Below are positions 1 to 7,907 of a DNA stretch of 33,058 bases, piece after piece; the first letter of the stretch is position 1, and each line of letters begins with the position of its first letter. The position numbers and the translations under genes are program-made. Below the pieces are notes generated by a model. That model ran no database searches, was not told the origin of the DNA, and saw only the letters and a program-made list of their open reading frames with translations. The DNA is from Rhodocyclaceae bacterium (GTDB taxonomy: Bacteria; Pseudomonadota; Gammaproteobacteria; Burkholderiales; Rhodocyclaceae). The stretch lies in the NCBI GenBank assembly GCA_018262775.1, contig JADFDU010000025.1:1-33058 (forward strand). The letters run 5' to 3'.

Positions 1-15
1 GGGGAGGCGGGCTAA
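1..15 (+). CDS. 3' end of an upstream gene (partial)
   Basis: Frame 1 reads four codons and then a TAA stop at 13-15. Given the PilN-, PilO- and PilP-like genes that follow, the expected neighbour would be a PilM/GspL-like ATPase-fold protein, but nothing in these few codons identifies it. This is only a positional guess. Confidence 0.2.
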   Translation, partial: GEAG

Positions 16-38
16 TGCAACGGGCCGGATATGCTCCC

Positions 39-114
39 CGTCATTCCGGACGCCGCCTCAGCGGCGAGCCGGAATCCATACGGCTGATGGATTCCCGCCT
101 GCGCGGGAATGACG
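39..114. repeat. Palindromic intergenic repeat, CGTCATTCC...GGAATGACG
   Basis: The terminal arms CGTCATTCC (39-47) and GGAATGACG (106-114) are inverted repeats. Inside are further complementary blocks (CCGGAATCCAT against ATGGATTCCCG, plus a GC-rich hairpin near 92-106). Dispersed elements with this hallmark (GTCATTCCCGC...GCGGGAATCCA) are common between genes in beta- and gammaproteobacteria. It sits directly before the PilN-like gene, so it may form an mRNA hairpin in the operon. Confidence 0.6.
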
Positions 115-151
115 AGTCGAGCGCCACAGGCTCTCACACGACCATCAGATC

Positions 152-670
152 ATGGCCCGCCTGAAAGTGAATTTCGTTGACGATCCCCAGGCCGGCGGCT
201 GGGCGCGCTGGGCGTTGCTGGGTCTCGGACTCCTGCTCGCGGCGGATGTCGGGCGCACCATCGTCGAGACCCACGACGCGCTCGACACCGCGCAGTCGCG
301 CGCCGCGCGCGTGGCGCGCCAGGCGCCGGTGGCGCTGCCGAGCGATCCCGAGGCGCTAGAGCGGCAGACCGTCGCGGCGCAGGAGATCGTCGAGCGCATG
401 GCGCTGCCCTGGAACACCCTCTTCGTCGAGCTGGAGCGGGTGCGCGTGGAGAACGTCAGCCTGCTCAGCGTCGAGCCGGACGCGGCGACGCGCGCGCTGG
501 CGCTCTCCGGCGAGGCGAAGGACCTCTACACCATGGCGAGCTACGTGGCGACATTGAAGGAATCCAAGCAACTCACCGACGTGCACCTGGCGCGGCACGA
601 GCAGCGCCGCAACGAGCCGCTCAAACCGATCGCCTTCAACGTCAACGCCAGTTGGAAGACCCTGCAATGA
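152..670 (+). CDS. PilN-like inner-membrane assembly protein
   Basis: This 172-aa protein has a short cytoplasmic N-terminus, one membrane segment at about residues 18-36 and a periplasmic part rich in Ala/Glu/Arg helices (about 37-95), followed by a small alpha/beta domain. That is the architecture of PilN/GspL-C type proteins, which link the cytoplasmic ATPase platform to the periplasmic ring. Its stop overlaps the next start by ATGA, so the two are translationally coupled. The assignment rests on topology and on the following PilO-like, PilP-like and secretin genes. Sequence similarity to textbook PilN is weak, and it could equally serve a type II secretion system. Confidence 0.6.
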   Translation: MARLKVNFVDDPQAGGWARWALLGLGLLLAADVGRTIVETHDALDTAQSRAARVARQAPVALPSDPEALERQTVAAQEIVERMALPWNTLFVELERVRVENVSLLSVEPDAATRALALSGEAKDLYTMASYVATLKESKQLTDVHLARHEQRRNEPLKPIAFNVNASWKTLQ

Positions 671-1185
671 AAGCCCGGCTCGAACGCTTGCGTGCACTGT
701 TGGGCTGGCCCGGCCTGCTCGGGCTGGTGTTGCTCGTCGGCGGGCTGGCCGCCGACGCCCTGGTGCGCCAGCCGCTGGCGAATCGCCTGGCGGCGCTGGA
801 TCAGCGCGCCGGGCAGGCCGAACGCGATGCGCGCCGCCCGGCCGTGGCGATGGCTACCGAGCTCGGCCGCTTCTACAAGCATTTCCAGCGCGAAGAGGAC
901 ATCAACGACTGGCTGGCGGTGCTCTATCACGCGGCGGAGGAGAGCGGCGTCGAGCTGGGCGTGGCCGACTACCGCCTGGTGGCGCATCCGGTCCTGGCGC
1001 TGGCCTCCTATGAAATTACCGTGCCGCTGACGGGCCAGTACGGCACGCTGCGGGCCTTTGCGGAAACCCTGCTCAACAACATTCCGGTCGCTTCCGTCGA
1101 TGCCCTGCGCTTCGCGCGCAAGCGCGTCGGCGCCGGGCAGGTCGAGGCGGAAATGCGCCTGACGATTTACGTGCCGAGGAAATGA
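667..1185 (+). CDS. PilO/GspM-like inner-membrane protein
   Basis: The ATG at 667 is chosen because it overlaps the previous stop (ATGA) and gives a 172-aa protein. One membrane segment lies at about residues 15-35, then a coiled-coil-like stretch (about 36-75) and a ferredoxin-like periplasmic domain. The end reads as a beta-rich segment finishing in a Tyr-Val-Pro-Arg-Lys tail. PilO/GspM proteins pair with PilN/GspL in the periplasm to form the alignment complex. The next gene starts inside this stop codon (ATGA at 1182-1185), so the three inner-membrane genes form a tight operon. Confidence 0.6.
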   Translation: MKARLERLRALLGWPGLLGLVLLVGGLAADALVRQPLANRLAALDQRAGQAERDARRPAVAMATELGRFYKHFQREEDINDWLAVLYHAAEESGVELGVADYRLVAHPVLALASYEITVPLTGQYGTLRAFAETLLNNIPVASVDALRFARKRVGAGQVEAEMRLTIYVPRK

Positions 1186-1706
1186 ACCTTCGCCTTCCCT
1201 TTGCCATCCCCCCGCGTCGCACGCTGATGCTCATGCTGCTGCTCGGCGCGACGGTCTGGTTCGCCTGGAGCCGCTGGGACGAGATTACGTCGATTGCCCC
1301 GGTGCGGGCGGACGAACCGGCGCATGAATCCCGCACCGAGCCGGCGGCGAAACCGCTGCGGCTGGAAGTGGCGCGGCTCGAACGCCCCAAGACCCAGGAA
1401 ATCGGCGGCGATCTCTTCGGCCAGCCGAAGTGGCTGGAGCCGCCGCCCCCGCCGCCGGTGGCCGTGAAGCCGCCGCCCCCGCCGCCGCCCAAGCCGCCGG
1501 AACTGCCGTTCATCTATATCGGCCAGATGACCGACAAGGGCGTGCTCAAGGTGTTCCTTGCGGCGGGGTCGGAAACGCACACGGCGAAAGCCGGCGATAC
1601 GCTGCGCGGCACGTACGTGGTGGAGAGCGTTTCGCCCGAGGTCGTGGTGTTCACTTACCTGCCGATGAAGATGCAGCAGACGCTATCCATCGCACCGGCG
1701 AACTGA
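1182..1706 (+). CDS. PilP/GspC-like protein with polyproline linker
   Basis: This is a 174-aa protein with an N-terminal membrane anchor (about residues 13-30). A long low-complexity periplasmic linker carries two runs of six to seven prolines (about 86-106). It ends in a compact beta domain beginning near Phe-Ile-Tyr-Ile-Gly and resembling the PilP/GspC homology region. Such proteins bridge the inner-membrane complex to the secretin N-domains, which fits the secretin gene next door. The polyproline linker probably spans the periplasm. Start and previous stop overlap. The family is known for low sequence conservation, so the name is functional rather than exact. Confidence 0.6.
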   Translation: MNLRLPFAIPPRRTLMLMLLLGATVWFAWSRWDEITSIAPVRADEPAHESRTEPAAKPLRLEVARLERPKTQEIGGDLFGQPKWLEPPPPPPVAVKPPPPPPPKPPELPFIYIGQMTDKGVLKVFLAAGSETHTAKAGDTLRGTYVVESVSPEVVVFTYLPMKMQQTLSIAPAN

Positions 1707-1730
1707 CGGGGCGCTGGCATGTACGCTTCT

Positions 1731-1816
1731 CCCCTCTCCCTGGTCCTCTCCCCGCAAGCGGGGCGAGGGGGCTACCCCCTCTCCCGCCTGGGCGGGAGAG
1801 GGTTGGGGAGAGGGTG
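1731..1816. repeat. Nested CCCTCTCCC / GGGAGAGGG hairpin repeat
   Basis: The stretch is built of nested inverted repeats: CCCCTCTCCC at the left against GGGGAGAGGG at the right, with inner hairpins CCCCGC-AAGC-GGGG and CCCTCTCCCGCC-TGGGCGGGAGAGGG. It lies in the 128-bp gap between the PilP-like gene and the secretin inside one operon. It looks like a dispersed intergenic element and may act as an RNA hairpin tuning expression or stability. Confidence 0.65.
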
Positions 1817-1834
1817 GGCGATAGGGAATTACAT

Positions 1835-4090
1835 ATGAAACCAAAAGCCTTGATGGCCTTCCTCCTCGCCGCCGCGCTGCTTGCCGGCTGCGCCGCACAG
1901 CGCAAGTACGAGGAAGGCCGGGAGCTGATCTCTGCCGGCCAGTACGAGGAGGGCCTGGCGAGCATCGCCGAGGCGCAGAAGCTCGAACCGGGCGACCTGT
2001 CGTTCCGCGCCGGCTACATGCGCAGCCGCGACAGCGCCGTGCAGCGCCTGCTCACCCAGGCGGATGCGGCCCGCCAGCAGGCGCGCTGGGAGGAGGCCGA
2101 GGCGCTCTATAAACGCGTGCTCGGCATCGACACGGCGAATGCGCGCGCCCGCCAGGGCATCGAGGGTCTCTCGGCGGCCAAGCGGCAGCGCGCCGCGCTC
2201 AAGGAGGCCGAAGCCAAGCTCAAGGCCAACCAGCCGATGGCGGCCGAGGCGCTGGTGCGCGAAGTGCTGCGTGACTCGCCGCAGCACCGCGAGGCGCAGG
2301 CGCTGATGCGCCGCGTCGAGGAGAAATCGGCGCGCGAATCGACCGCCGGCCCGGCGCTGAAGGCGAGCATCCGCAACCCGATCAGCCTGGAATTCCGCGA
2401 CGCCAGCATCCGCCAGGTGTTCGACATCCTGGCCCAGAACGCCGGCATCAACTTCATCTTCGACAAGGACGTCAAGCCCGATCTCAAGACCACCATCCTG
2501 GTGCGCGACAAGACCATCGAGGACGTCATCCGCTATATCCTCGTCACCAACCAGTTGTCGCAGAAGGTGCTCGACGAGGACACGCTGCTGATCTACCCGA
2601 CGGCGGCCGCCAAGCAGAAGGAGTACCAGGACCTCGTCTTCCGTACCTTCTATATCAGCAATGCCGACGCCAAGGTGACGGCCAACCTGATCAAGACGGT
2701 GGTCAAGCCGAAGGAACTGTTCTTCGACGAGAAGCTCAACCTGATTGTTATTCGCGACACGCCCGAGGCGGTGCGCATGGCCGAGCGCCTGATCGCCAAC
2801 CAGGACCTGGCCGAGCCGGAAGTCGTGCTGGAAGTGGAGGTGCTCGAGATCGGCAGCGATGTGCTCAGCGAGATCGGCCTGCGCTGGCCGGATCAGGTGA
2901 GCTACAGCGCGGTGGGCGCGGTCGGCACGGCCGGCGTGCTTACCTTGCCGGAGTTGCTCAAGCGCAATTCCGGTCTGGTGCGGGTGGCGCTGACCGATCC
3001 GCTGATGATCGCCACCCTGCGCGGCACCGACAGCAAGGCGAGCATTCTGGCCAATCCGCGCATCCGCGTGAAGAACCGCGAGAAGGCCAAGATCCATGTC
3101 GGCGACAAGGTGCCGGTGTTCACGGCAACCACGACGGCGACGGGGATCATCACCGAATCGACCAACTTCCTCGATGTCGGCCTGAAGCTCGACGTCGAAC
3201 CGACGGTGCACCTCGAAGACGAGGTCAACATCAAGGTCAATCTGGAAGTCAGCAGCATCGTGCGCGAGATCCGCAGCCCGCTCGGTTCGCTGACCTATCG
3301 CGTCGGCTCGCGCTCGGCCGGCACGGTGCTGCGCCTGAAGGACGGCGAGACGCAGGTGCTGGCCGGACTGATCAGCGAGGAAGAGCGCAAGAGCGTCTCC
3401 AAGGTGCCGGGGCTGGGCGACATCCCGCTGTTGGGGCGGCTTTTCTCCAGCCACAAGGACACCGCCGTCAAGACGGAGATTGTGCTGCTCATCACGCCGC
3501 GCGTGGTGCGCTCGCTGCCGCGTCCCGGCTTGCGCGATGAGGAGTTTCTTTCCGGCACCGAAGCGGCCATGGGGGCCGCACCGCTGGCCTTCCGGCAAAG
3601 TCAGTCTGCGGAAGACGGCGAGGCGCAGGCGAAGCCGGCCTCGACGGCCGCGCGGCCGCCGCGCGCGGCATCGCGGGCCGCCGTGCTCACGGGTGTCGGA
3701 CTGGTGGCCGGCAACGCCGGGCAGATCGGCAGCGAGTTCGAGGTGTCGCTCGAATTCGCCACGGCCTCGACGGTGCGCAGTGCGCTGCTGGATCTCGCCT
3801 ACGAGCCGGCGCGCTTCCAGGTGGTGAAGGTCGAGGAGGGCGAGATGGTGAAGCAGGCCGGCGCGTCGCTGAAGCACAGCGTCGAGGAAACCAAGGGGCG
3901 CCTCAGCCTGAACCTGGCGTCGACGGCCGATCTGCCGGGGCGCGGCCAGGTGGCGAAGATCACCTTCAAGCTGGCGGGCGAGCCCGGCCCGACCGTCATG
4001 CGCATCGACGCCATCACGCTGATCGACGGCTCGGGCAAGGTGGTCCCCGTCAGCCTGCCGCCGGCGCATAACCTGACGTTGCTGCGTTGA
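1835..4090 (+). CDS. Secretin lipoprotein with C-terminal cohesin-like domain
   Basis: This 751-aa protein starts at ATG 1835. The upstream open frame is read through a repeat and has no typical start. A lipoprotein signal ends in Leu-Ala-Gly-Cys (Cys19). TPR-like helical repeats follow (about 25-165), then an STN/secretin N-domain starting with ISLEFRDASIRQVFDILAQ at about 183, further N-domains, and the secretin pore domain at about 380-560 (RIRVKNREKAKIHVGDKVPV and GDIPLLGRLF motifs). From about 618 to the end is a beta domain with cohesin-like features (Leu-x-Tyr-Glu-Pro-Ala-x-Phe, a Gly-rich turn, a final beta repeat). It would form the outer-membrane channel for the pseudopilus encoded beside it. 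The extra C-terminal domain is not part of E. coli GspD or PilQ. Confidence 0.85.
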   Translation: MKPKALMAFLLAAALLAGCAAQRKYEEGRELISAGQYEEGLASIAEAQKLEPGDLSFRAGYMRSRDSAVQRLLTQADAARQQARWEEAEALYKRVLGIDTANARARQGIEGLSAAKRQRAALKEAEAKLKANQPMAAEALVREVLRDSPQHREAQALMRRVEEKSARESTAGPALKASIRNPISLEFRDASIRQVFDILAQNAGINFIFDKDVKPDLKTTILVRDKTIEDVIRYILVTNQLSQKVLDEDTLLIYPTAAAKQKEYQDLVFRTFYISNADAKVTANLIKTVVKPKELFFDEKLNLIVIRDTPEAVRMAERLIANQDLAEPEVVLEVEVLEIGSDVLSEIGLRWPDQVSYSAVGAVGTAGVLTLPELLKRNSGLVRVALTDPLMIATLRGTDSKASILANPRIRVKNREKAKIHVGDKVPVFTATTTATGIITESTNFLDVGLKLDVEPTVHLEDEVNIKVNLEVSSIVREIRSPLGSLTYRVGSRSAGTVLRLKDGETQVLAGLISEEERKSVSKVPGLGDIPLLGRLFSSHKDTAVKTEIVLLITPRVVRSLPRPGLRDEEFLSGTEAAMGAAPLAFRQSQSAEDGEAQAKPASTAARPPRAASRAAVLTGVGLVAGNAGQIGSEFEVSLEFATASTVRSALLDLAYEPARFQVVKVEEGEMVKQAGASLKHSVEETKGRLSLNLASTADLPGRGQVAKITFKLAGEPGPTVMRIDAITLIDGSGKVVPVSLPPAHNLTLLR

Positions 4091-4102
4091 GGGGAATCGC
4101 CG

Positions 4103-4570
4103 GTGCGCGCGCGCGGCTTCACGCTGATCGAACTGCTCGTCTCGGTCGCCATCGTGGCGGTGCTGGCGGCCATCGCCCTGCCGCTGGCGGAACTCAAGAG
4201 CCAGCGCGAGAAGGAACGCGAACTCAAGACCGCCCTGCGCGAGATACGCGCTGCGCTGGATGCGCACAAGGCGGCCACCGACGAAGGCCGCATCGCCAAG
4301 CCGCAAGAGCAGTCGGGCTATCCCGCTTCGCTGGCGGTCCTCGTAGAAGGCGTGCCCGACATCCGCAGCCCGCGCGGCAGTCGCATCTTCTTCCTGCGCA
4401 AGGTGCCGCGCGACCCCTTTGCCGAAGCCGGCCAGCCGGCCGAAGCCACCTGGGCCAAGCGCTCCTATGAATCGCCGCCCGACAAGCCGCGCGAAGGCAA
4501 GGACGTCTTCGACGTGTTCTCGCGCAGCGAACGCGTCGGCCTCAACGGCATTCCGCTCAGGGAGTGGTGA
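4103..4570 (+). CDS. Pseudopilin (GspG-like), first of three
   Basis: A GTG start at 4103 gives 155 aa beginning with a four-residue leader and then Gly/Phe-Thr-Leu-Ile-Glu, the prepilin peptidase site with the conserved Glu at +5. A roughly 20-residue hydrophobic helix and a long amphipathic helix follow. The C-terminal part holds an R-D-P-F motif and a Glu-Trp end, typical of GspG-like major pseudopilins. It follows the secretin stop by 12 bp, with a GGGGAA ribosome site. The next gene starts 1 bp after its stop. All three pseudopilins here share this operon and probably make one fibre. Confidence 0.85.
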   Translation: MRARGFTLIELLVSVAIVAVLAAIALPLAELKSQREKERELKTALREIRAALDAHKAATDEGRIAKPQEQSGYPASLAVLVEGVPDIRSPRGSRIFFLRKVPRDPFAEAGQPAEATWAKRSYESPPDKPREGKDVFDVFSRSERVGLNGIPLREW

Positions 4571-4571
4571 C

Positions 4572-4943
4572 GTGCGGATTCGTGGCTTCACGCTGATCGA
4601 ACTGCTCGTCGCGCTGGCGATCATTGCTACCCTGCTGACGCTGGTGACGCCGCGCTACTTTGGCAGCATCGACAAGGCGGAGGAAGCGACGCTGCGGCAG
4701 AACCTCGCCGGCCTGCGCGATGTACTCGACAAGCACTACGCCGACACGGGCAAATACCCCGTGAGCCTGGATGAACTGGTGACGAAGCGCTATCTGCGCC
4801 AGGTGCCGCAGGACCCCATCACCAAGAGCACTCAAACCTGGGTGCTGGTGCCGCCCGAGGATAAGGCGCTGGGCGGCGTCTTCAATGTGCGCAGCGGTGC
4901 GCAGGGCGTCGGGCGCGACGGCACGGCCTACCGCGAGTGGTGA
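4572..4943 (+). CDS. Pseudopilin (GspG-like), second of three
   Basis: The GTG at 4572 gives 123 aa with the leader Val-Arg-Ile-Arg and the cleavage site Gly/Phe-Thr-Leu-Ile-Glu. Then come the hydrophobic helix, a YPVSLDEL segment, a VPQDP motif and a C-terminal Tyr-Arg-Glu-Trp. This closely follows the GspG layout (helix, helix, calcium-loop region). Longer frames exist upstream, but they would put the prepilin site deep inside the protein. The ending Glu-Trp matches that of the preceding pseudopilin, which suggests tandem duplication and divergence. Confidence 0.87.
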   Translation: MRIRGFTLIELLVALAIIATLLTLVTPRYFGSIDKAEEATLRQNLAGLRDVLDKHYADTGKYPVSLDELVTKRYLRQVPQDPITKSTQTWVLVPPEDKALGGVFNVRSGAQGVGRDGTAYREW

Positions 4944-5437
4944 TGATGGTTACACCTCCGTTGCGACCAAGTAGGCAGGGTGGCTTCACCTATCTGGCGC
5001 TGCTGTTCTCGGTGGCGCTGTCCGGCGCTGCGCTGGCGGCGGTCGGCACCTGGTGGTCGCATGAGCGCCAGCGTGAAAAGGAGGCTGAGTTGCTCGACAT
5101 CGGCAATCAGTTTCGCCGCGCCATCGCCAATTATTACGAGCGCTCGCCGGGCACTGTGAAGCGCTATCCGCGCAAATTGGAAGAACTAGTGTTCGACACC
5201 CGCTACCTCACCATTCAGCGCCACCTGCGCCGTGTTTACCGCGATCCGGTGACGGGCGAGGCCAAGTGGGGCATTGTAACGGCGCCGGATGGCGGCATCA
5301 TGGGTGTCCACAGCCTCTCGGAAATGAAACCGATCAAGACTGCCGGGTTTGGGGTGCACAATGCGGACCTTGCCGATAAGTCGCGTTACAGCGAATGGCG
5401 GTTCGTGTACTACCCTGAGATCACAAAGACAAAATGA
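4943..5437 (+). CDS. Pseudopilin-like protein, third of three
   Basis: The ATG at 4943 overlaps the previous stop (TGATG) and gives 164 aa. A roughly 13-residue leader ends in Gly-Gly, followed by Phe-Thr-Tyr-Leu and a hydrophobic helix. The usual Glu at +5 is replaced (GGFTYLALL), which is typical of minor or non-canonical pseudopilins such as GspK-like ones. The C-terminal domain has YPRKLEEL, a YRDPVTGE motif like the RDP/QDP motif of the two preceding pseudopilins, and ends near a Ser-Glu-Trp-Arg. It is the last gene of the operon. Base composition changes sharply after it. Confidence 0.75.
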   Translation: MMVTPPLRPSRQGGFTYLALLFSVALSGAALAAVGTWWSHERQREKEAELLDIGNQFRRAIANYYERSPGTVKRYPRKLEELVFDTRYLTIQRHLRRVYRDPVTGEAKWGIVTAPDGGIMGVHSLSEMKPIKTAGFGVHNADLADKSRYSEWRFVYYPEITKTK

Positions 5438-5507
5438 GCGAGTTGCCTGTACCAGCACAATATCTTCAACCAGATTGCGGGACGCATGAGGCTAGTGAGT
5501 TGTCGGT

Positions 5508-6014
5508 CTAATTCTTGTCTTTGAAAGTACGCGCGGTAAGATTTGTTAACTCGTACTCTGTCCAGAAAATGCGCTTCCGCATGGACAGAAACCGCACAAC
5601 ACCGAGATCCCATTCTCCGCTGCCGCCGGCCAATATTGCCATCAGTGGTTTGTTCGTGCGGGATGCCGGCTCTTGGGCGATCCGCGCCAAAGTCCGCTTG
5701 TCCAATGTGCTTGGCGAGTTGTCGCTCTTGGGGTGGGTATGCCAGTCGCCTAGATATGTTTCGCGCCCCTCGGTTGCCCAATAATGGTTTTCTAGTTCGG
5801 CTTGCTGAAATTTCCCGTCTGGCGTGAACCGGAAAAGGCCATGCTTCGCCTTTGGACCAGGGCCGATGACCTTTGTCACTACTGCGGCTCCGCTATCAAC
5901 CTCATAGCCTAGCAGCATGCCACCGGTCTCCAGTGGCGCGTGCTGCTTTGCAAGCTGAAGCATTTCGGCAAAGGCTGTTTCGGCGATCCAGACGTTCGAA
6001 TCACCGGCGCTCAT
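5508..6014 (-). CDS. JAB/JAMM metallopeptidase (Cap3-like deconjugase)
   Basis: The ATG at 6014 lies 14 nt inside the end of the E2-E1 gene and gives 168 aa. All JAMM zinc-site residues are visible: Glu29 in the ETGGMLLG segment, then His92 and His94 in WHTHP, with Ser102 and Asp105 completing H-x-H-P-x7-S-x2-D. In type II CBASS and Bil/Bub systems such peptidases process the modifier precursor or cleave its conjugate, opposing the E1-E2 enzyme. The overlap with the E2-E1 gene implies balanced co-translation. It looks catalytically intact and has no extra domain. It is the last gene of the minus-strand operon. Confidence 0.9.
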   Translation of the reverse strand: MSAGDSNVWIAETAFAEMLQLAKQHAPLETGGMLLGYEVDSGAAVVTKVIGPGPKAKHGLFRFTPDGKFQQAELENHYWATEGRETYLGDWHTHPKSDNSPSTLDKRTLARIAQEPASRTNKPLMAILAGGSGEWDLGVVRFLSMRKRIFWTEYELTNLTARTFKDKN

Positions 6015-7710
6015 GGTCGCGACACTCGGGATGCTTATCGAGCTTGTAGGTCTTCCAGCTAGGCGCAATGGGTGCACCCAGGTCCGACCAGATGTTGACC
6101 ACTCCAACATCCCAGTCAAAGTCGGGATAGCCCTGATCGGCACCGGAACATAGCGTACTGACAGCCAAGCGGACGGCGGCGAGCGTGACGTGATCCATGT
6201 CGAAACCAGCGCCTGTGAACGTCGGGTGGAAGCAACCTACCGGCTGTACGTTAGGCGTATTTGCATGGTGGGGAAGCTGGATCGCTCCATCGCCCAACAT
6301 ATGCTGGTAGCACCTCCAACAGCCTGCAGTCTGCCCCGGAACGACCCGGCCTATGGTTCCACCCCATGCGCCTGGTGTCCCAGTTGCCCAGGTGTAAGGA
6401 ATGCCCCGATCCCGTGCCAGTTCAGAAATATAATTGCTCACGCACCACTCGGCCGTCGCATCGAAAATCAGATCTACACCATCAAGGGCTTCAGGGAGAA
6501 TGTCGAGATCACCGTGGTGCATATCAGAATACTTCGGGCTGCCGATCCGATGCGGCCACGCTTTGAAGTTGCCAAACGGGTATTGCGTGCCGAGAAAATT
6601 GGCGAGCAGCCCTGCTTTATCGAATCCTGCGGCATTCCAACCGAGCAGCCAGCGAGGCGCGTTGCCGAGTTGCACATGGTCGAAGTCGATCATGTGAATT
6701 CCGCCAATGCCTGCTCTCGCCATTTGCCACGCGAAAGCCGATCCAATGCTGCCCAGGCCTACCACGAGTACCTTTTTCGTGAAAATGGGCGCTAGGTTGG
6801 GTGTGCGGGCCTGAAGAACTTTCAAGCTGGCTTGGTCGGACCGCGCGAAATAGCCCCGTATCGTGGCTTGCCCCCGGCGCCCATCCTCCCGCACCTTCTG
6901 GCGAACCATGAAAACCCAGTTGTCGTGGAACCGCTCGTAATCCACTTCTTCTGGAATAAGGAACCCAAGAATGTCGGGGGCGCCATCGAATTGCGGATTG
7001 GCGAGGGCTGGCCAAGCTTTGATGGCGTGCGCTTGCGCTTCATGCTCGTCGAAGGGTAGCGCTACGGACGGGCGAAGCCAGCGACCTTTAGCCGTTTGTG
7101 TGTAGCGGCCCCTGAGCCGATCATCCAGACGCGCGATCACATTCCGCTTTTCGTCCTGAATTTCCAGGACGGCGCACCGGAGAACTGCGTTGGGATTCCA
7201 GCCATCCTCAAGTCCAAGAATTAAGTACCCGCGCGTAAGTGTCTTTGGGATTTCCCAATCGCCGGTGAAAACAACAGCCCCGGGTCGGTAGCGGAAGTAC
7301 CCGGTCACTTGGGAGGCCTCGTGCGCCTCGATGTCTTTGGCGTTGTCGGGTCTGAGGTGAGCTTCAGCAAGTTTGGCGACTTGGGTTTTGAGAAAGCCCG
7401 CCAGCCTGTCGTTCATTGCGCTCCAGTTCTGCTGCGGGTCTTTCAAGAGACAGAGCTGCCCGCTGTGGGGATCCTTGTGCCGCCCACCTGGAAACGACTG
7501 CGAGGTGATCTCGAAGGGGAAGTATGGGTAGGTCTCGGGAAAACGCACTACCAGTTCATGCGTCTCCCCGTTTAAGGGGTAATTGACGGTGATGACAATT
7601 CGGCCCGTCTGTCGCGCAGCCTTATCAATCCGATACTCGTACCCCGCTTCCCCTAGTTCCCGAAATTCCTCCTCCAGGCGCCGAGAGAAGCGGTGAAACC
7701 ACGGCTTCAC
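6001..7710 (-). CDS. Fused E2-E1 ubiquitin-type conjugation enzyme (Cap2-like)
   Basis: This is a 569-aa protein with a GTG start. Residues about 1-130 form an E2/UBC-like domain: Phe-Pro-x-x-Tyr-Pro at 58-62, then His78/His82 and the candidate catalytic Cys87 in SGQLCLL. Residues about 140-300 are a linker domain with alternating strands. From about 312 comes a ThiF/E1 adenylation domain: GLGSIGS (318-324), IDFDHVQLGN with Asp342/Asp344, Asn350 and Arg353 for ATP, DATAEW at 417-422, a CxxC pair at 464/467 that may hold zinc, and Cys493 in GCFHP as a candidate E1 thioester cysteine. The order matches Cap2 of type II CBASS, but no CD-NTase is encoded nearby. It starts 2 nt after the 47-aa gene. 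Confidence 0.9.
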   Translation of the reverse strand: MKPWFHRFSRRLEEEFRELGEAGYEYRIDKAARQTGRIVITVNYPLNGETHELVVRFPETYPYFPFEITSQSFPGGRHKDPHSGQLCLLKDPQQNWSAMNDRLAGFLKTQVAKLAEAHLRPDNAKDIEAHEASQVTGYFRYRPGAVVFTGDWEIPKTLTRGYLILGLEDGWNPNAVLRCAVLEIQDEKRNVIARLDDRLRGRYTQTAKGRWLRPSVALPFDEHEAQAHAIKAWPALANPQFDGAPDILGFLIPEEVDYERFHDNWVFMVRQKVREDGRRGQATIRGYFARSDQASLKVLQARTPNLAPIFTKKVLVVGLGSIGSAFAWQMARAGIGGIHMIDFDHVQLGNAPRWLLGWNAAGFDKAGLLANFLGTQYPFGNFKAWPHRIGSPKYSDMHHGDLDILPEALDGVDLIFDATAEWCVSNYISELARDRGIPYTWATGTPGAWGGTIGRVVPGQTAGCWRCYQHMLGDGAIQLPHHANTPNVQPVGCFHPTFTGAGFDMDHVTLAAVRLAVSTLCSGADQGYPDFDWDVGVVNIWSDLGAPIAPSWKTYKLDKHPECRDHERR

Positions 7711-7712
7711 GA

Positions 7713-7856
7713 TCAGGCCACCGGACGATGTCCGGGAGGACGCGGCGGTTCGTGCGGGCCGATCGGGCGGTTGTCAGGCGGGCCGGGTGGCACATGAGGA
7801 TGCTCGGGACCCGGATGCTGTTTGTCGGGTTTGTGGTCTTTCTGGTCATTGCTCAT
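7713..7856 (-). CDS. Small Pro/His-rich protein, 47 aa
   Basis: An AGGAG ribosome site sits 7 nt before the ATG at 7856. The product has about 30 percent Pro and nine His, with no Cys and no hydrophobic segment: a charged start (MSNDQKDHKPDKQHPGPEH) and then repeated PPGPP, GPHEPP and RPPGH units ending Arg-Pro-Val-Ala. It is predicted to be disordered. It is not a beta-grasp fold and lacks a C-terminal Gly-Gly. Its stop is 2 nt before the E2-E1 start, so it is co-translated with the conjugation enzyme. It could be the modifier or target peptide, a scaffold, or a metal binder. No family name is recalled with confidence. Confidence 0.75.
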   Translation of the reverse strand: MSNDQKDHKPDKQHPGPEHPHVPPGPPDNRPIGPHEPPRPPGHRPVA

Positions 7857-7907
7857 TTGCGTTCTCCTGTAGGAGGCTGGGTTGGAAAGAAGTGGAGCGC
7901 CCTAAAG

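Noticed and set aside
1829..4624. 931-aa minus-strand open frame
   Set aside because: Antisense shadow of the secretin and pseudopilin genes caused by high-GC codon bias; no motifs and no ribosome site.
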